64,000 nucleotides of DNA from Piper betle. Lineage: Eukaryota; Streptophyta; Magnoliopsida; Piperales; Piperaceae. The stretch's first letter is position 1, and each line of letters begins with the position of its first letter. A model generated the notes under the pieces. It did no database searches and was not told the DNA's origin. It was given only the letters and a program-made list of their open reading frames with translations. The stretch covers positions 1-64,000 of the forward strand of contig JAURVB010013935.1 of the NCBI GenBank assembly GCA_033002965.1, given 5' to 3'. A program made the position numbers and the translations under genes. Positions 1 to 9,912 of this stretch are shown in pieces.

Positions 1-220
1 AAAGAAATGACTGGCATACTCTCATATATCTGATAACTCATTCTGTTCTGCTGTATTCATGACGTTATCATCATATATTTGGGTACGCGTGACCCTCATA
101 GCTCATACACGCGACCGACGTCGGCTCGGTACACGTGTCCTGAAACTGACTCAACTCGAAAAAATAACGGTCGACCCGACCGGTTCTAAATATAAAACCC
201 TAACTCGAATCGTGGGTTTT
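1..220. other. Unassigned stretch left of copia remnant
   Basis: This stretch holds no copia coding similarity that I can see, although it directly precedes the last part of a copia RNase H. It is richer in CG dinucleotides than the neighbouring DNA (around 105-185). An open frame from about 59 runs through it into the RNase H, but I see no protein family in the first 50 or so residues. It may be a nested insertion or a rearranged part of the element whose 5' side lies outside the window. Confidence 0.35.
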
Positions 221-391
221 ACAAAGCACATCGATGTTCGATATCATTTTGTACAAGAGATTCTAGAAGAAGGTGGAGTCATAATGCAGAAGATTCCGAC
301 CACTGAGAACCCTGCTGATATGCTGACAAAAGTAGTAACTGCGGCCAAGTTTAAACATTGTTTAGACTTAGTCAATATCGTTACAAATTGA
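221..391 (+). pseudogene. Copia RNase H C-terminal remnant
   Basis: The last 55 or so residues of a Ty1/copia polyprotein are readable: KHIDVRYHFVQE, then VIMQKIPTTENPADMLTK, ending at a TGA at 389-391. KHIDVRYHF and NPADMLTK are the standard closing motifs of copia RNase H. Everything upstream (gag, protease, integrase, reverse transcriptase and most of RNase H) is missing or outside the window. A 75-bp spacer, a purine tract and an LTR follow, so this is the 3' end of an element. Confidence 0.8.
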
Positions 392-455
392 AAGATGGAG
401 TTTGCAGACACTACTGAGAGTTGGATTTGTGAGAGAATTGTATGGGATTTTGTCA

Positions 456-466
456 AGGTGGAGAAT
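456..466 (+). other. Polypurine tract of first copia element
   Basis: The purine-rich AAGGTGGAGA lies directly before the TGTTGT start of the LTR. In copia elements this position primes plus-strand DNA synthesis. Confidence 0.6.
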
Positions 467-941
467 TGTTGTATGCCAAAAGTCCCACATCTAAAGTTTT
501 GTGGGTTTGGGAGGAGTCCTCTCCCTATAAATAAGGCTCCTCCCCTTTGGTTCTCTGACATCCCAAAATTGTCATCCTTCTTTCTTTGGTAAATTGTTTT
601 CTTTCTCTCCTTTTGTAATATTTCTTTGATTATTGAAATATTATTTTGTAGTGTCCGAGGGCGTAAGCCTCGTTAAATTTCGGTGTTCTTTTTGTTCCTT
701 TTATGTCTATTTAATAGCTATTGTTGGGTATAGTTGTTGTTAATTATTGTGCTATTTAAATTACTTGATAAAATTCTGTCTAGGAGTTGGTTTTTAAGCG
801 GACCGTGTGTCCCACCACACTTTCCTGGGAATTTTATCTTGGGGTAATTTTTAGTACAATAGTTTTCACGCTAGTCATCTAGGTAATAGTTCTCAAAGTG
901 AACTAGTTATCTTTGGTGAAAATTACCCAGTTTTCACAACA
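467..941 (+). repeat. 3' LTR of copia element, 475 bp
   Basis: The segment begins TGTTGT and ends ACAACA, a perfect 6-bp terminal inverted repeat with the usual TG...CA ends. It follows the RNase H remnant and a polypurine tract. A TATA-like CTATAAATA at 525-533 fits an LTR promoter. The 5' LTR and the left target-site copy are outside the window, so the duplication cannot be checked. Confidence 0.75.
525..533 (+). promoter_or_regulatory. TATA-like box in copia LTR
   Basis: CTATAAATA lies about 60 bp into the LTR, where the U3 promoter of plant copia elements is expected. The assignment rests on position and motif only. Confidence 0.45.
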
Positions 942-944
942 GAA

Positions 945-1735
945 GGTGGGTTTCGTGATGAAAGAGGAAGGTGAGTTTCTTTTGCAAAATAAATTGTATA
1001 CATATTTTTAAGTTATTTTTTACCGCATTATTAAACAAGTTAATTTGTGTGATTTTATATGTTGAGGCGAGTATTTAAACAAGAACTTAAGTGAGGTGAA
1101 GGAGATGAAGGTGAAGAACCATGTTTCTTATTGTAATTCCTAAGCAAGTTAATGAGTAAGAATTTAAATGAAGTGGATGTGGGGACAGTGAGTTTAGAAG
1201 GAAGGTGGGTTTCTTACTCTAATTGAAGTTAGTGAAAGTTGGAAGGGTTGGTTTATGAATAAGAATATAAATGAGATGAAGCAAGAACTTAAATGAGGTG
1301 AAATTGGGGGAGAAAGGTGAAAAACGAGAATTTCTTACTATACTTTTTAAGTTGAATTTTAAATACGAATTTAGGTGCACTGACAACGGGAAGGTAAGTT
1401 TTTAAACAAGAACTTAGGTGAAGTAAATAAGGGGAGGAAGGTGAAGAAGTTGGATTTATTACTTTACTTAAGTAAGTTAATGAGTAAGAATTTATTTCTT
1501 AAGTAAATTAAAGAGTAAAAATATAAATGAGGTGAAGGTAGAAGAATGTGGGTTTCTTATAGTAACTGAACTTGGTAAAAGTAGGAGAAGTGGGTTTATG
1601 AATAAGAACTTGAACAAGATGAAATAAGAATTTAGGTGAAGTAAAAGTAGGGGAGTAGTGAAAAAGATGGGTTCTTAGTATATGGGAAAGGAAGACGGAG
1701 AAATTTTTGGTGAAGGGGGTCAATTTTTTTTCTTA
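945..1735. repeat. Purine-rich degenerate tandem repeat region
   Basis: A loose unit recurs here, made of AAGAACTTAAATGAGGTGAA-like, GTGGGTTTCTTA-like and AAGTTAATGAGTAAGAATTT-like phrases. They appear around 1070-1160, 1180-1270, 1275-1400, 1400-1500 and 1500-1640. The plus strand is strongly purine-biased. Units are diverged and uneven in length, so this looks like an old minisatellite or decayed element. No coding potential is supported. Confidence 0.5.
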
Positions 1736-1739
1736 ACAG

Positions 1740-2219
1740 AAACTTTTTTTGTGCCTTCAAGTGGCTTTTTATCATATTAATAAGCTAAGTTCCATTGTTA
1801 TAACTTATAAGTAAGTTTATAAATAAAATTCTTATTTTATTTGTAGAGATATTTAATAGAATCCAAGTAATCTCCACGTAAACCAATCAAAAAGTAGTAC
1901 ATTTTAGGCTAAAAAAATTAAAGGGCAAAAATTTTTCAAATGTAAGTATTGAACCAACTTCAACCTATATACTAAACAATCAACAAATCCACTTTCATAG
2001 CGAAGTGGAGAGATGGAGTAGGTGGGGAGAAGATAAAAATCCATTGCAGTGTAATAAATGTGACTTTTAATAGATACATTTTTTATTATCGCTATTTTTT
2101 TTGCACGAAATGGTACATTAAATTAGAGTGTTAGTTTTTTTTCCCGTTGGCCGCGTCGATTACCTCATCTCCCCTAAAAATTTGGGAAAGCCGCCCAAAA
2201 AAGCCTCCTAAGAGTCCTC
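1740..2219. other. Intergenic, includes family shared with 32.9 kb
   Basis: No gene is seen. Bases 1902-2010 contain a stretch (TATTGAACCAACTTCAACC, then ACTAAACAATCAAC, then AGCGAAGTGG) that recurs at 32905-33005 and in shorter form at 19718-19775. The 32.9-kb copy is in the position expected for the left side of duplication unit B, so 1902-2010 probably marks the left part of unit A. Confidence 0.5.
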
Positions 2220-2590
2220 CAATAAAAACAGCCACGTCAGTCTACCCAATCTACCCAGGCAGTTTTCAGTAAATGTGGAGTGGGTAGTTGTAATAATGCG
2301 TCAACATAAGGTTGAGTATAGCCGTATAGGTACTTTAGACTCGCTGGGCTCATGTGACATGCTATTTATTAGATTATTGTTTTCCCAAGGCAAACTTGTT
2401 TGGTATATGCTTCGTTTTCCCAAATATTTGGTAGGCAATTAATAGGCCACGGCAGTCAGACACTTGCACTTGAAATTTGAAGGGGCTGCCGTCCATCCCA
2501 AGCAAACAATATTCATCTTTAGCCTTTTATCAAATTATCAATGATACACCCAATTCGTACCTACCGTAATATTGGGATGACTGGCAAAAT
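2220..2590 (+). repeat. Direct repeat R, copy 1 (about 0.37 kb)
   Basis: The segment is repeated in the same orientation at 3743-4130 at high similarity. Shared landmarks are AGCCACGTCA, GACATGCTATTTATTAGATT, GGCCACGGCAGTCAGACAC, AAGGGNCTGCCGTCCATCCC and TTGGGATGACTGGCAAAAT. The two copies flank the exon-like fragment at 2595-3180 and the P450 fragment, as if both were carried between direct repeats. No coding potential or terminal inverted repeat was seen. Confidence 0.75.
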
Positions 2591-2594
2591 TAAT

Positions 2595-3180
2595 ATTCTT
2601 GAATAATAGCGTTGATTGAAGAAGAAAAATTGTCAGGAAAATTTTCTTCGAGTGGCTATTGATTGGAAGAAGAAGATTGGTTTTAATGGTGCATACCATA
2701 CTGCTTCTCATTCCTATTGTTGGTTTAATATTTGTTCAATTTAATTATGGATATATCTCGTCATTGATGCCATACTTTTACTTTTTTCTACGATGAATAA
2801 TTTGATCAATGAGGATACCTCTGATCGCCTAATTCATATTCCCTTCTTGATGGTTTGAATTTTTTTATTTATTAGGCATTCTTCTCATTGAACCCAACCG
2901 TAAGAGCCTAGCAAATAACAATAAGTTGATTTTAAATTTCTAACAATGGCAAGTTACAGTGGACTGGAGTTCGTCCTTGGAGATATCATTGGGATGGCGC
3001 CACTGCAGCAAGTTTTCTTTTGAAATATGGTCTTTGTGGTATGTTATGGTCATTTTCTATGTTTTTGTTCATTGAGATTTCTTGAAAAGAGAAGTTCTGA
3101 ATTTGCATTGTAGATTATGTTGCGGTGTTCTCATGTGCTTTTGTTTCACTTCTTAAAATCAAGCTTGAGCTTTCCTCCAA
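2595..3180 (+). repeat. Exon-like fragment U, unit A copy
   Basis: This block matches 35825-36400 in unit B closely, from GAATAATAGNGTTGATTGAAG to AATCAAGCTTGAGCT. In both copies a TTTATTAG/G acceptor-like site precedes a conserved block (about 2875-3040 here) ending near a GTATGT donor-like site, which suggests an old plant exon. The unit B reading frame includes ILLIEPNR and SLEISLGWCHCSKF, while this copy has in-frame stops. I do not recognise the protein, and calling it a gene fragment is inference. Confidence 0.55.
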
Positions 3181-3745
3181 ACTCCGTTGACAATATTAGC
3201 CAACCTTAACGTTTCATTGATCACCTGCAAATAGTACCAGAAAATAAATTACAAATCTAATAGTATATATACAACAAGATAAAGCTTTAAAAAAGTAATC
3301 CAACTACTCACATGAGATAGTATATCGTACTAAACAAGTAAAATGGATATTGTCATATTCATGGTTATTGCACTTACATTCTGGGTGAATTCCAAAGAGG
3401 TGCAGTCTGACCATTCATAACTTTCCTCAAGGAGGATCTTCTTCTTCTTCATCTCCATGTTTTCCTCCTACAGATTAAAAACAAAGAGAAATGAAAATTA
3501 TGCATTTGGATAAATTTATTCTGCACAAGCAACGAAAAGATCAATTCCATGAAATCAAAAAATGTTCTTACAGTAATGTGCTTGAGAACAAGAGAGCAAG
3601 CAGTCAAGTATTTTACAGCAAGAATCATTATCAATGGCACTGAGTCTTCTCCTGGGATCATCTTCTCTATCACATTTCCACATACGAAATCCACTGATAA
3701 ATTTACCTCGTTAGCTATGTTAATCTCAATAAGAGCCCTCGAATA
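3172..3745 (-). pseudogene. CYP90-like cytochrome P450 fragment
   Basis: Three exon pieces with plant splice borders can be read. Exon 1 (about 3715-3572) encodes SVDFVCGNVIEKMIPGEDS and VPLIMILAVKYLT and ends at ACT/GTAAGA. Exon 2 (3467-3378) starts after CTGTAG, encodes ENMEMKKK and YEWSDCTSLEFTQN, and ends at AAT/GTAAGT. Exon 3 starts at 3224 after TTTGCAG and encodes VINETLRLANIVNGVWRKA. The I-helix phrase PGEDS and the K-helix ExxR motif (ETLR) resemble brassinosteroid C-23 hydroxylase-type P450s (CYP90C/CYP90D). Sequence breaks off just after WRKA at about 3178, so the haem-binding Cys region and the N-terminus are missing. The subfamily is from memory of the family and less sure than the P450 call. 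Confidence 0.75.
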
Positions 3746-4130
3746 AAAAATAGCCACGTCAATCTACCCTGGCAGTACAGTTTTCGGTAAATGTAGTTCT
3801 GAAAATGCCTCACTAACCCTCCCACTCCTCCGTTAACTCATCTCAGAGACTCACAACATAAGCTTTGGTATAGCTTTATATTCGTTGGGCTCATTTGACA
3901 TGCTATTTATTAGATTATTGTTTTCCCAAGGCAAACTTATTTGCTATATGCTTCTTTTTCCCAAACATTTGGTAGGGAATTATTAGGCCACGGCAGTCAG
4001 ACACTTGCACTTGAAATTTGAAGGGTCTGCCGTCCATCCCAAGCTTACAATATTCATCTTTACCCTTTTATCAAATTATTAATGATACACCCAATTCGTA
4101 CCTACCTCAAAATTGGGATGACTGGCAAAA
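3743..4130 (+). repeat. Direct repeat R, copy 2 (about 0.39 kb)
   Basis: This is the second copy of the repeat at 2220-2590, same orientation, with scattered substitutions and small indels. It abuts the upstream side of the P450 fragment. Repeat copy, P450 fragment and repeat copy together look like a captured or rearranged module in unit A; the unit B counterpart at 36.4 kb lacks it. Confidence 0.75.
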
Positions 4131-4784
4131 TAAAGTGGGCTAAGTAACACCCCGTTTGGTTGCACTAACAAAAATTTATTGACAATTTGACAAATTTTAT
4201 GGCAAAATTTTTTTTGTTAAAACTATAAATTTTGTTAGAAAGTACAAAATAATGTTTGGCAAGATTAGCAAAAAAAAAGTTTTGCTAGTATTATAAATTG
4301 TGATATGATTTTTTTCTAACAAAAAATTAAAAATGATAGAATGTAATTGTTTATGATTCGGCATCTAGAGACCAACAAAATGTACCATCTTTGTACCTTG
4401 CTTTGCATACTGCATTCAGGTTTTACCTATAAAAGTTGCAAAGTTTCACAAAATATTATTATGATTTGATTAACCCGTTTGACAGTTGAAAATACCAAAT
4501 ACTATGTACACATTTTATTCCGTCCGCGCCAAGTCACCTCTAGCCCATTTTATTATTTATTCAAAACCCGAATACAAAGCCTGAGAGTAAGCACATACTG
4601 GAGGACCAATTAAAAAATAAAACAAGCCCACTACTAAGCCCGTGTTCTAGAAGAAGAGCCGGTCGTTTTAAAAAATCTTTAACAATATGGGTATAGATAC
4701 AGCGGGAACAAAGAAGCCTATAAATACACCTTCTCCCTACCTGAAAACGGGGAACAAAGAAGCCTCCCCGTCGTCTGTACCACT
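4131..4784. other. AT-rich interval with MITE-like start
   Basis: No gene is seen. CACCCCGTTTGGTTGCACTA at about 4147 resembles the terminal sequence of many plant hAT or PIF MITEs, and the following 180 bp contain complementary A-rich and T-rich runs. A matching inverted end with a target-site duplication was not found. Confidence 0.3.
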
Positions 4785-5155
4785 CTACCAACGTCTTCTG
4801 GGATTATAGAGCAGACACTTTCCATTGATCCCAAACTTTTCTTCAAGTGGATCAAATAAATTCTGCAAAAATGTAGGAAAAGTAAAAATGGTAGCCAAAT
4901 TTTTTAAAAAAATCATTGTAAACAATTCCTTAGACATATCCTTTGTCTCGGAATCACTCCCAAAAACACTTTTTTCCACCAATTTCATCCCACTCTTGAG
5001 CCACATATTATAGCCCATAAAATACGTTTCTTCTATCACAAGTCTGATTTTAAGATTCTCTACATGTGAACCGTCTCCGAACACATGGGCAATGCTCAGT
5101 ATGTCGAGACTCGCCAATTCAATTTTAATCTCTAAGTAAGAGGGCTTGATTGAAG
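4785..5155 (-). CDS. Unrecognised exon-like open frame (about 120 aa)
   Basis: An open frame reads PSIKPSYLEIKIELASLDIL near the start, then ETYFMGYNMWLKSGMKLVEK, SVFGSDSETKDMSKELFTM and LATIFTFPTFLQNLFDPLEE, ending at a stop at 4785. Composition is protein-like (mixed charged and hydrophobic residues, no low complexity). A possible acceptor (GGGTAG/AAAAGG, about 5157) lies upstream. No ATG fits the frame start, so it would be an internal or last exon. I do not recognise the family. It lies in a part of unit A without a counterpart in unit B and is probably a gene fragment. Confidence 0.4.
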
Positions 5156-6118
5156 GACCCTTTTCTACCCATTAGTTAAAAGATAGACACAACCTTCCAT
5201 ATGATTAAAATAAAAGGATTAGTGTTAGTTCACACACAAGTTTCTTTTACACTAACAACATTGAAGCTTGTCAACTTTAGTTGCAAGTAGAAAGGACACA
5301 CACTCGTGGAGAAAATGATACAGAGCAATCCAAGCATCATAGGACACACATCAAATAGGTAAACAGAACACACAATACTGACGAAAACTTTAGGTGATGC
5401 AATGCAAGTTCCAAATTCAGCCCATTTCCGTGACAATTTAACCTCAAAAATTTACTTAGACCAAAGACAATTCAAACTTTGATTTAACAAATTCCCACAA
5501 AACAATTACCAACTATGCTACTTCACTCGGTAAGCAAAAATCTATGCCTCAACAAGCACCACAAATCCTCCATGTAAATGGGTAAGGCCCCACAAATTTA
5601 CTTGGGCCAGTCATCTTTTAAATTAAGTTATAGTTTGCTCATGTTATAAATGTTAGTATAGCTCTGACCGTAATATTATATTGTGAAAGTTATAAATCAT
5701 GAGTGCTAAACCTGTTTGAGAAAAAATTGAATTTAAAAGTATCCTTTAAATTAATTTTTTCATGCAGATGTACTATAAAAGGTTAGGGCTTCTATGCCTG
5801 GAGGAATCCAAAGCTCATATCTCATATTGGACGTTTTTTTGTATGAATCTATAGATATATAAAGTTTTCAAAAAATTTTTTTTGATAATATAAAGACTCA
5901 GATGCAATGGTCTGAATGTGCAAGTTTTGAGTCTGGGATAGGAAAAAAGACTACCAAACAAGTGAACAACTATATTGTTGCCCATTCAAGGCAATCCAAA
6001 TTTTTTGTGCAATTTAAAAAAACCTGAAACACACAGGCGCAGGCAAATCCAGCCGTTTTATGCCCTTTGTGAAGTGTCAATTCTTTAAATTTTGAGTTAC
6101 CAATCATCATACATAGGT
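5156..6118. other. Intergenic, no feature seen
   Basis: AT-rich DNA without a convincing frame, repeat boundary or RNA gene. The last 25 bp (ACCAATCATCATACATAGGTGC, about 6099-6120) match 36441-36462 in unit B and form the left flank of the copia insertion site. Confidence 0.5.
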
Positions 6119-6123
6119 GCATT
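6119..6123. other. Target-site duplication GCATT (left)
   Basis: GCATT directly precedes the 5' LTR and is repeated directly after the 3' LTR (11225-11229). The unoccupied site GTGCATTTAGTGG survives at 36461-36473 in unit B, which confirms both element ends. Confidence 0.95.
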
Positions 6124-6649
6124 TGTTGGGTTGTCCCTCCTTCGTAAATACATGAACTTATAACCCTATTTTGAGAAAAAACCAAGATTTTGTAAATTTG
6201 GTTAGTTGAAAGGAATAAAAGCAACGTACGACGCTTTTCTTCTTTGGTTTTTGGTTTTTGGGTTATGGAGAAAAATTGCTACTGCAAAGGGAGAAAGAAA
6301 ATTGTGTGGATTGAAGAAAGGTGAATGTTTTGTTGAGATTGGTTTGCAATCGTCAATGGTAACTTCGCCAGGTTCTTAATCTGTAATATTTTTCCTTTAT
6401 TATCTTCTACGACTTTATACCAATTTTGTAGAAAGTATAGTAAATTGGTATTGGGGAGTTTGTTCTCTTGTGGATCTATTCTGTATCAAAATTGTGATAT
6501 AGTGAATTTGATCTGGCCATTTGCCTGGTGGTTTTTTCTCCAAATTTAGGGTTTTCCACGTAAAATTGTCATGTCTGATCTCTCTATTTTGTTTGGTAAT
6601 GTTCATCCTTACTTGTTGAAATGAGGATTTTGTTTGGTTAATCCCAACA
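6124..6649 (+). repeat. 5' LTR of copia element (526 bp)
   Basis: The LTR starts TGTTGGGTTG and ends AATCCCAACA, giving TGTTGGG/CCCAACA inverted ends. It is nearly identical to 10697-11224. The PBS begins two bases after its end. Confidence 0.95.
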
Positions 6650-6651
6650 AG

Positions 6652-6663
6652 TGGTATCAGAGC
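6652..6663 (+). other. tRNA-iMet primer binding site
   Basis: TGGTATCAGAGC is complementary to the 3' end of plant initiator methionine tRNA, the usual primer of plant copia elements. It lies two bases after the 5' LTR. Confidence 0.9.
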
Positions 6664-6767
6664 CAAGAGGTTTGCAAGTTTTGGTTGTTGATATTTGATG
6701 CCCACTAGGTGTTCAACGAAATTTCTAAGAGCCTAGTTAGTGTGTCTGTGATTTATATTTCAACAAG

Positions 6768-7771
6768 ATGGTTGATGAGAAGTATGTTAAGATGATATCT
6801 CTTAAGAGGCTTAGTAACTGGCATTATTGGAAAGGAAAAATGATTGATCATTTATATTCCAAGGATTTATATGAACCTATCACTGGTCAGAAACCGACAG
6901 AGGTGACTGAAAAAGACTGGAGTAAGTTGGATAGGAAGCTATGGCTTGTTTGAGACAATGGGTAGATGAAGTTGTGTATCATCATGTTTCTGAATTGACA
7001 TCCTCAAAAGCAATATGGGATAAACTCCAAGAAGTTTATGAGAGGAATACTGCTGGCAATAAGACCCTTTTGATAAGGAAATTGGTGAATTTGAGGTATA
7101 AGGATGGAACTGACATAAGTGAGCATCTCAATGAGATGAAGAGTATTATTACTCAACTTGTTAGGATGAGGATGACTCTAGATGAGGAATAACAAGCTAT
7201 CTTGTTCCTCAACACTTTGCCAGAGAGTTGGGAAACATTGGTGATATCTTTGAGCAATGCTGCTCCGGATGGAAAACTCACAATGGACATGGTAACAAGC
7301 AGTTTACTGAATGAGGAGGTGAGAAGAAAATCTCTACCAACTTCAGGGTCTCATGCATTAGTGTCAGAAGAGGCAAGAGGTAGATCGAGAAATAGAGACA
7401 CAGACAGAAAGGACAAGAGTCAAGGAAGGTCTAAATCCAGGAAGCACTTGAAGTGTTATTATTGTGACAAGATAGGTCATATGAAGAAGGATTGTTGGAA
7501 GTTCAAGAAAGACTTGAAAAATAAGGATAGCAAGGATCAAGGAGAAACGAACACTAATGTTGTGCATGATGACATGGTGATTCTTTTTGATTGTGGGAAT
7601 GATTGTTTGACGGCTGATTGTGATGCTAGTTGGGTAGTTGACTCAGAAGCATCATTTCATGCAACTCCAAGCAGAAATTTCTTTGCTACCTATGAATCTT
7701 CAGATTTGGGTATAGTGAAGATGAGAAATAGTGATACTTCCAAAATTGTGGGACTTGGAGATGTGCAATAG
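6768..7771 (+). pseudogene. Copia gag and protease region, broken
   Basis: Gag starts at the ATG at 6768 (MVDEKYVKMISL), about 120 bp after the LTR. A single-base deletion near 6937 shifts the frame; reading continues at 6941 as ACLRQWVDEVVYHHV. A TAA at 7190-7192 interrupts the next part. From 7193 the frame holds the CCHC zinc knuckle CYYCDKIGHMKKDC (about 7454-7495), which binds RNA in the particle. The protease motif follows as WVVDSEAS. Copia proteases normally have D-S/T-G-A, so the Gly is replaced by Glu and activity is doubtful. The frame then breaks at about 7766. Confidence 0.9.
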
Positions 7772-9516
7772 TAACAAACAAGGGTTACAGATTGGTGCTT
7801 AAAAATGTCAGACATATTCCAGATTTGAGGATGAGTTTGTTGTCAACCGGAGTGCTTGATGATGAAGGATTTGGTTCACAATTTGCACAAGGTGTGTGGA
7901 AACTTGTGAAAGGTTCTCTTGTTATTGCTAAAGGGAAGAAGTGTTGCAGTTTGTATAAAACTGAGACGAGTCTATTTCGAGGGGAGGTTAATATCTCCTC
8001 ATTTGATTCCACTGCTGATTTGTGGCACCATCGATTGGGACACATGAGTGATAAGGGACTAGAGACTTTGAAGAAGTTAAATCTCATTCCCAAGGTCAAG
8101 GACATCACAATTAGTCCTTGTGACCATTGTTTGGTCGGGAAACAACGTAGGACATCCTTTGCAAGCACAAGTACAAGGAAGTCAGAAGTTCTTGAACACT
8201 CTGATGTGTGTGGGCCTATGGAGGTAAAATCTCTTGGCGGTTCTATTTATTTTGTCACTTTTATTGATGATACTTCTAGGAAGGTGTGGGCTTATGGCAT
8301 GAAAAATAAAAGTGATGTTTTTGGCATCTTTAAGAATTTTCATGTATTGGTTGAAAGAGAAACCAATAAGCTCTTGAAATGTCTTAGAAGTGATAATGGT
8401 GGTGAATATTATTCTGTTGAGTTTGATGAATATTGTAGCAAGCATGGGATTAGGCATGAGAAGACGGTTCCTTATACTCCTCAACATAATGGAGTGGCTG
8501 AAAGAATGAACGGGACCATCTCTGAGAGGGTTAGGAGTATGTTGTCTTCAGCTAAGTTGCCTAAAAGCTTCTGGGGTGAAACCATGAGCACAACTTGTTA
8601 TTTAATTAACAAATCTCCCACACATGCTCTGGACAGTGACATATCAGAAAGGGTTTGGAGTGACAAAAAGGTCAGTTATTCTCATTTGAGAGTCTTTGGT
8701 TATAAAGCCTTTGCACATGTGCCCAAGGAGCAAAGGGCTAAGCTTGACTCTAGAGCCGTGGAATGTATTTTTCTGAGATATGGTAATGATAAGTTTGGAT
8801 ATAAACTTTGGGATTCTAAGAATAGAAAACTAATTCGAAGCAGAGATGTAGTTTTCAGGGAGGATCAAACAGTTGAGGACTTTGGCAAGGAAGAAGTTCC
8901 TCAAACTAAATCTCAGGAAAGCTTGGAAAAGATAAAAGATCCTTCAACCTCAACTAGAAGTGAAGAGGCGGCTCAGGATGACACAATTATTTCCCCACCG
9001 AGTGATGATGAGGGTGAGGATGTGGTGTCTGATGATATTTCTAATGAGTTTGTTAATGATGTTGGACAAGAACATGGAGATTCTGATCAAGGGCAACCAA
9101 CTAATGTGAGGAGATCAGCTTGTGAACCAGTTCCATCAACAAGATATCTATCATCAGAATATGTGACAATTACTAAATGTGGAGAACCAGAAAATTTCAG
9201 TGAGGTCAAAGCTCATGTAGAGAAGGAGAAGTGGTTGAAGGCAATGCAAGATGAGATGAAATCTTTGCATGATAATCACACCTATGAGTTGGTGGATCTT
9301 CCTCAATGGAAGAGAGTATTGAGGAACAAATGGGTCTACAGGATCAAATATGAAGAAAATAACAGACAACCAAGGTACAAGGCAAGGTTGGTGGTGAAGG
9401 GCTTCGAACAGAAGAAAGGTATTGATTTCGATGAAATTTTTTCTCCTGTTGTTAAAATGTCTTCTATTAGAATTGTTCTGGCTTTGGCTGCAAGTTTGGA
9501 TTTAGAAGTTGAATAG
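7771..9516 (+). pseudogene. Copia integrase and N-terminal reverse transcriptase
   Basis: The longest open part of the element. Near its start is the HHCC zinc domain ([10 protein letters not shown] ... CDHC). The DDE catalytic core follows: D in HSDVCGP, D in LRSDNGGEY and E in HNGVAERMN, at about residues 138, 201 and 237 counted from 7792. [11 protein letters not shown] and SRDVVFRED mark the end of integrase. RT begins near [15 protein letters not shown] and runs through [17 protein letters not shown] at 9514-9516 stops it where copia proteins usually have Gln, a C-to-T change in a CAG context. The start used here is only where the frame reopens; it is not a true initiator. Confidence 0.9.
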
Positions 9517-9522
9517 TTAGAT

Positions 9523-9912
9523 GTGAAGACGGCCTTTCTTCATGGTGATCTTGAGGAGACCATATACATGGAGCAACCAGAGGGTTTTAAAGTAAGAGGA
9601 AAGGAACAGATGGTATGCAGACTGAAAAAGAGTTTGTATGGTTTGAAGCAAGCTCCCAGACAGTGGTATAAAAAGTTTGATTCTTTTATGGAAAAGAATG
9701 GGTACAAGAAATCTGTTTCTGATCACTGTGTGTTCATCAAGAGGTTTGATGATGGTGACTTTATTATTTTGTTTCTTTATGTGGATGACATGTTGATTGT
9801 AGGACATGATGGAGCCAAGATTGCAAGTTTAAAGAAGAACTTGAACAAATCCTTTACAATGAAGGATTTGGGACCGTGCAAAGCAAATCTTGGGGATGTC
9901 CATTCGGCGTGA
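9523..9912 (+). pseudogene. Copia reverse transcriptase, catalytic part
   Basis: Same frame as the piece before the 9514 stop. It contains KTAFLHGDLEETIYMEQPEGF-type palm sequence, SLYGLKQAPRQWYKKFD, and the polymerase motif YVDD in LFLYVDDMLIVG at about 9776-9808. The frame is lost near 9891-9895 in a GGGG run, consistent with one extra base, and the product would end at 9912. RT sequence continues in another frame from 9893. Confidence 0.9.

Noticed and set aside
4147..4350. Complete MITE starting CACCCCGTTTGGTTG
   Set aside because: Only one end is recognisable; no inverted partner or target-site duplication was found.
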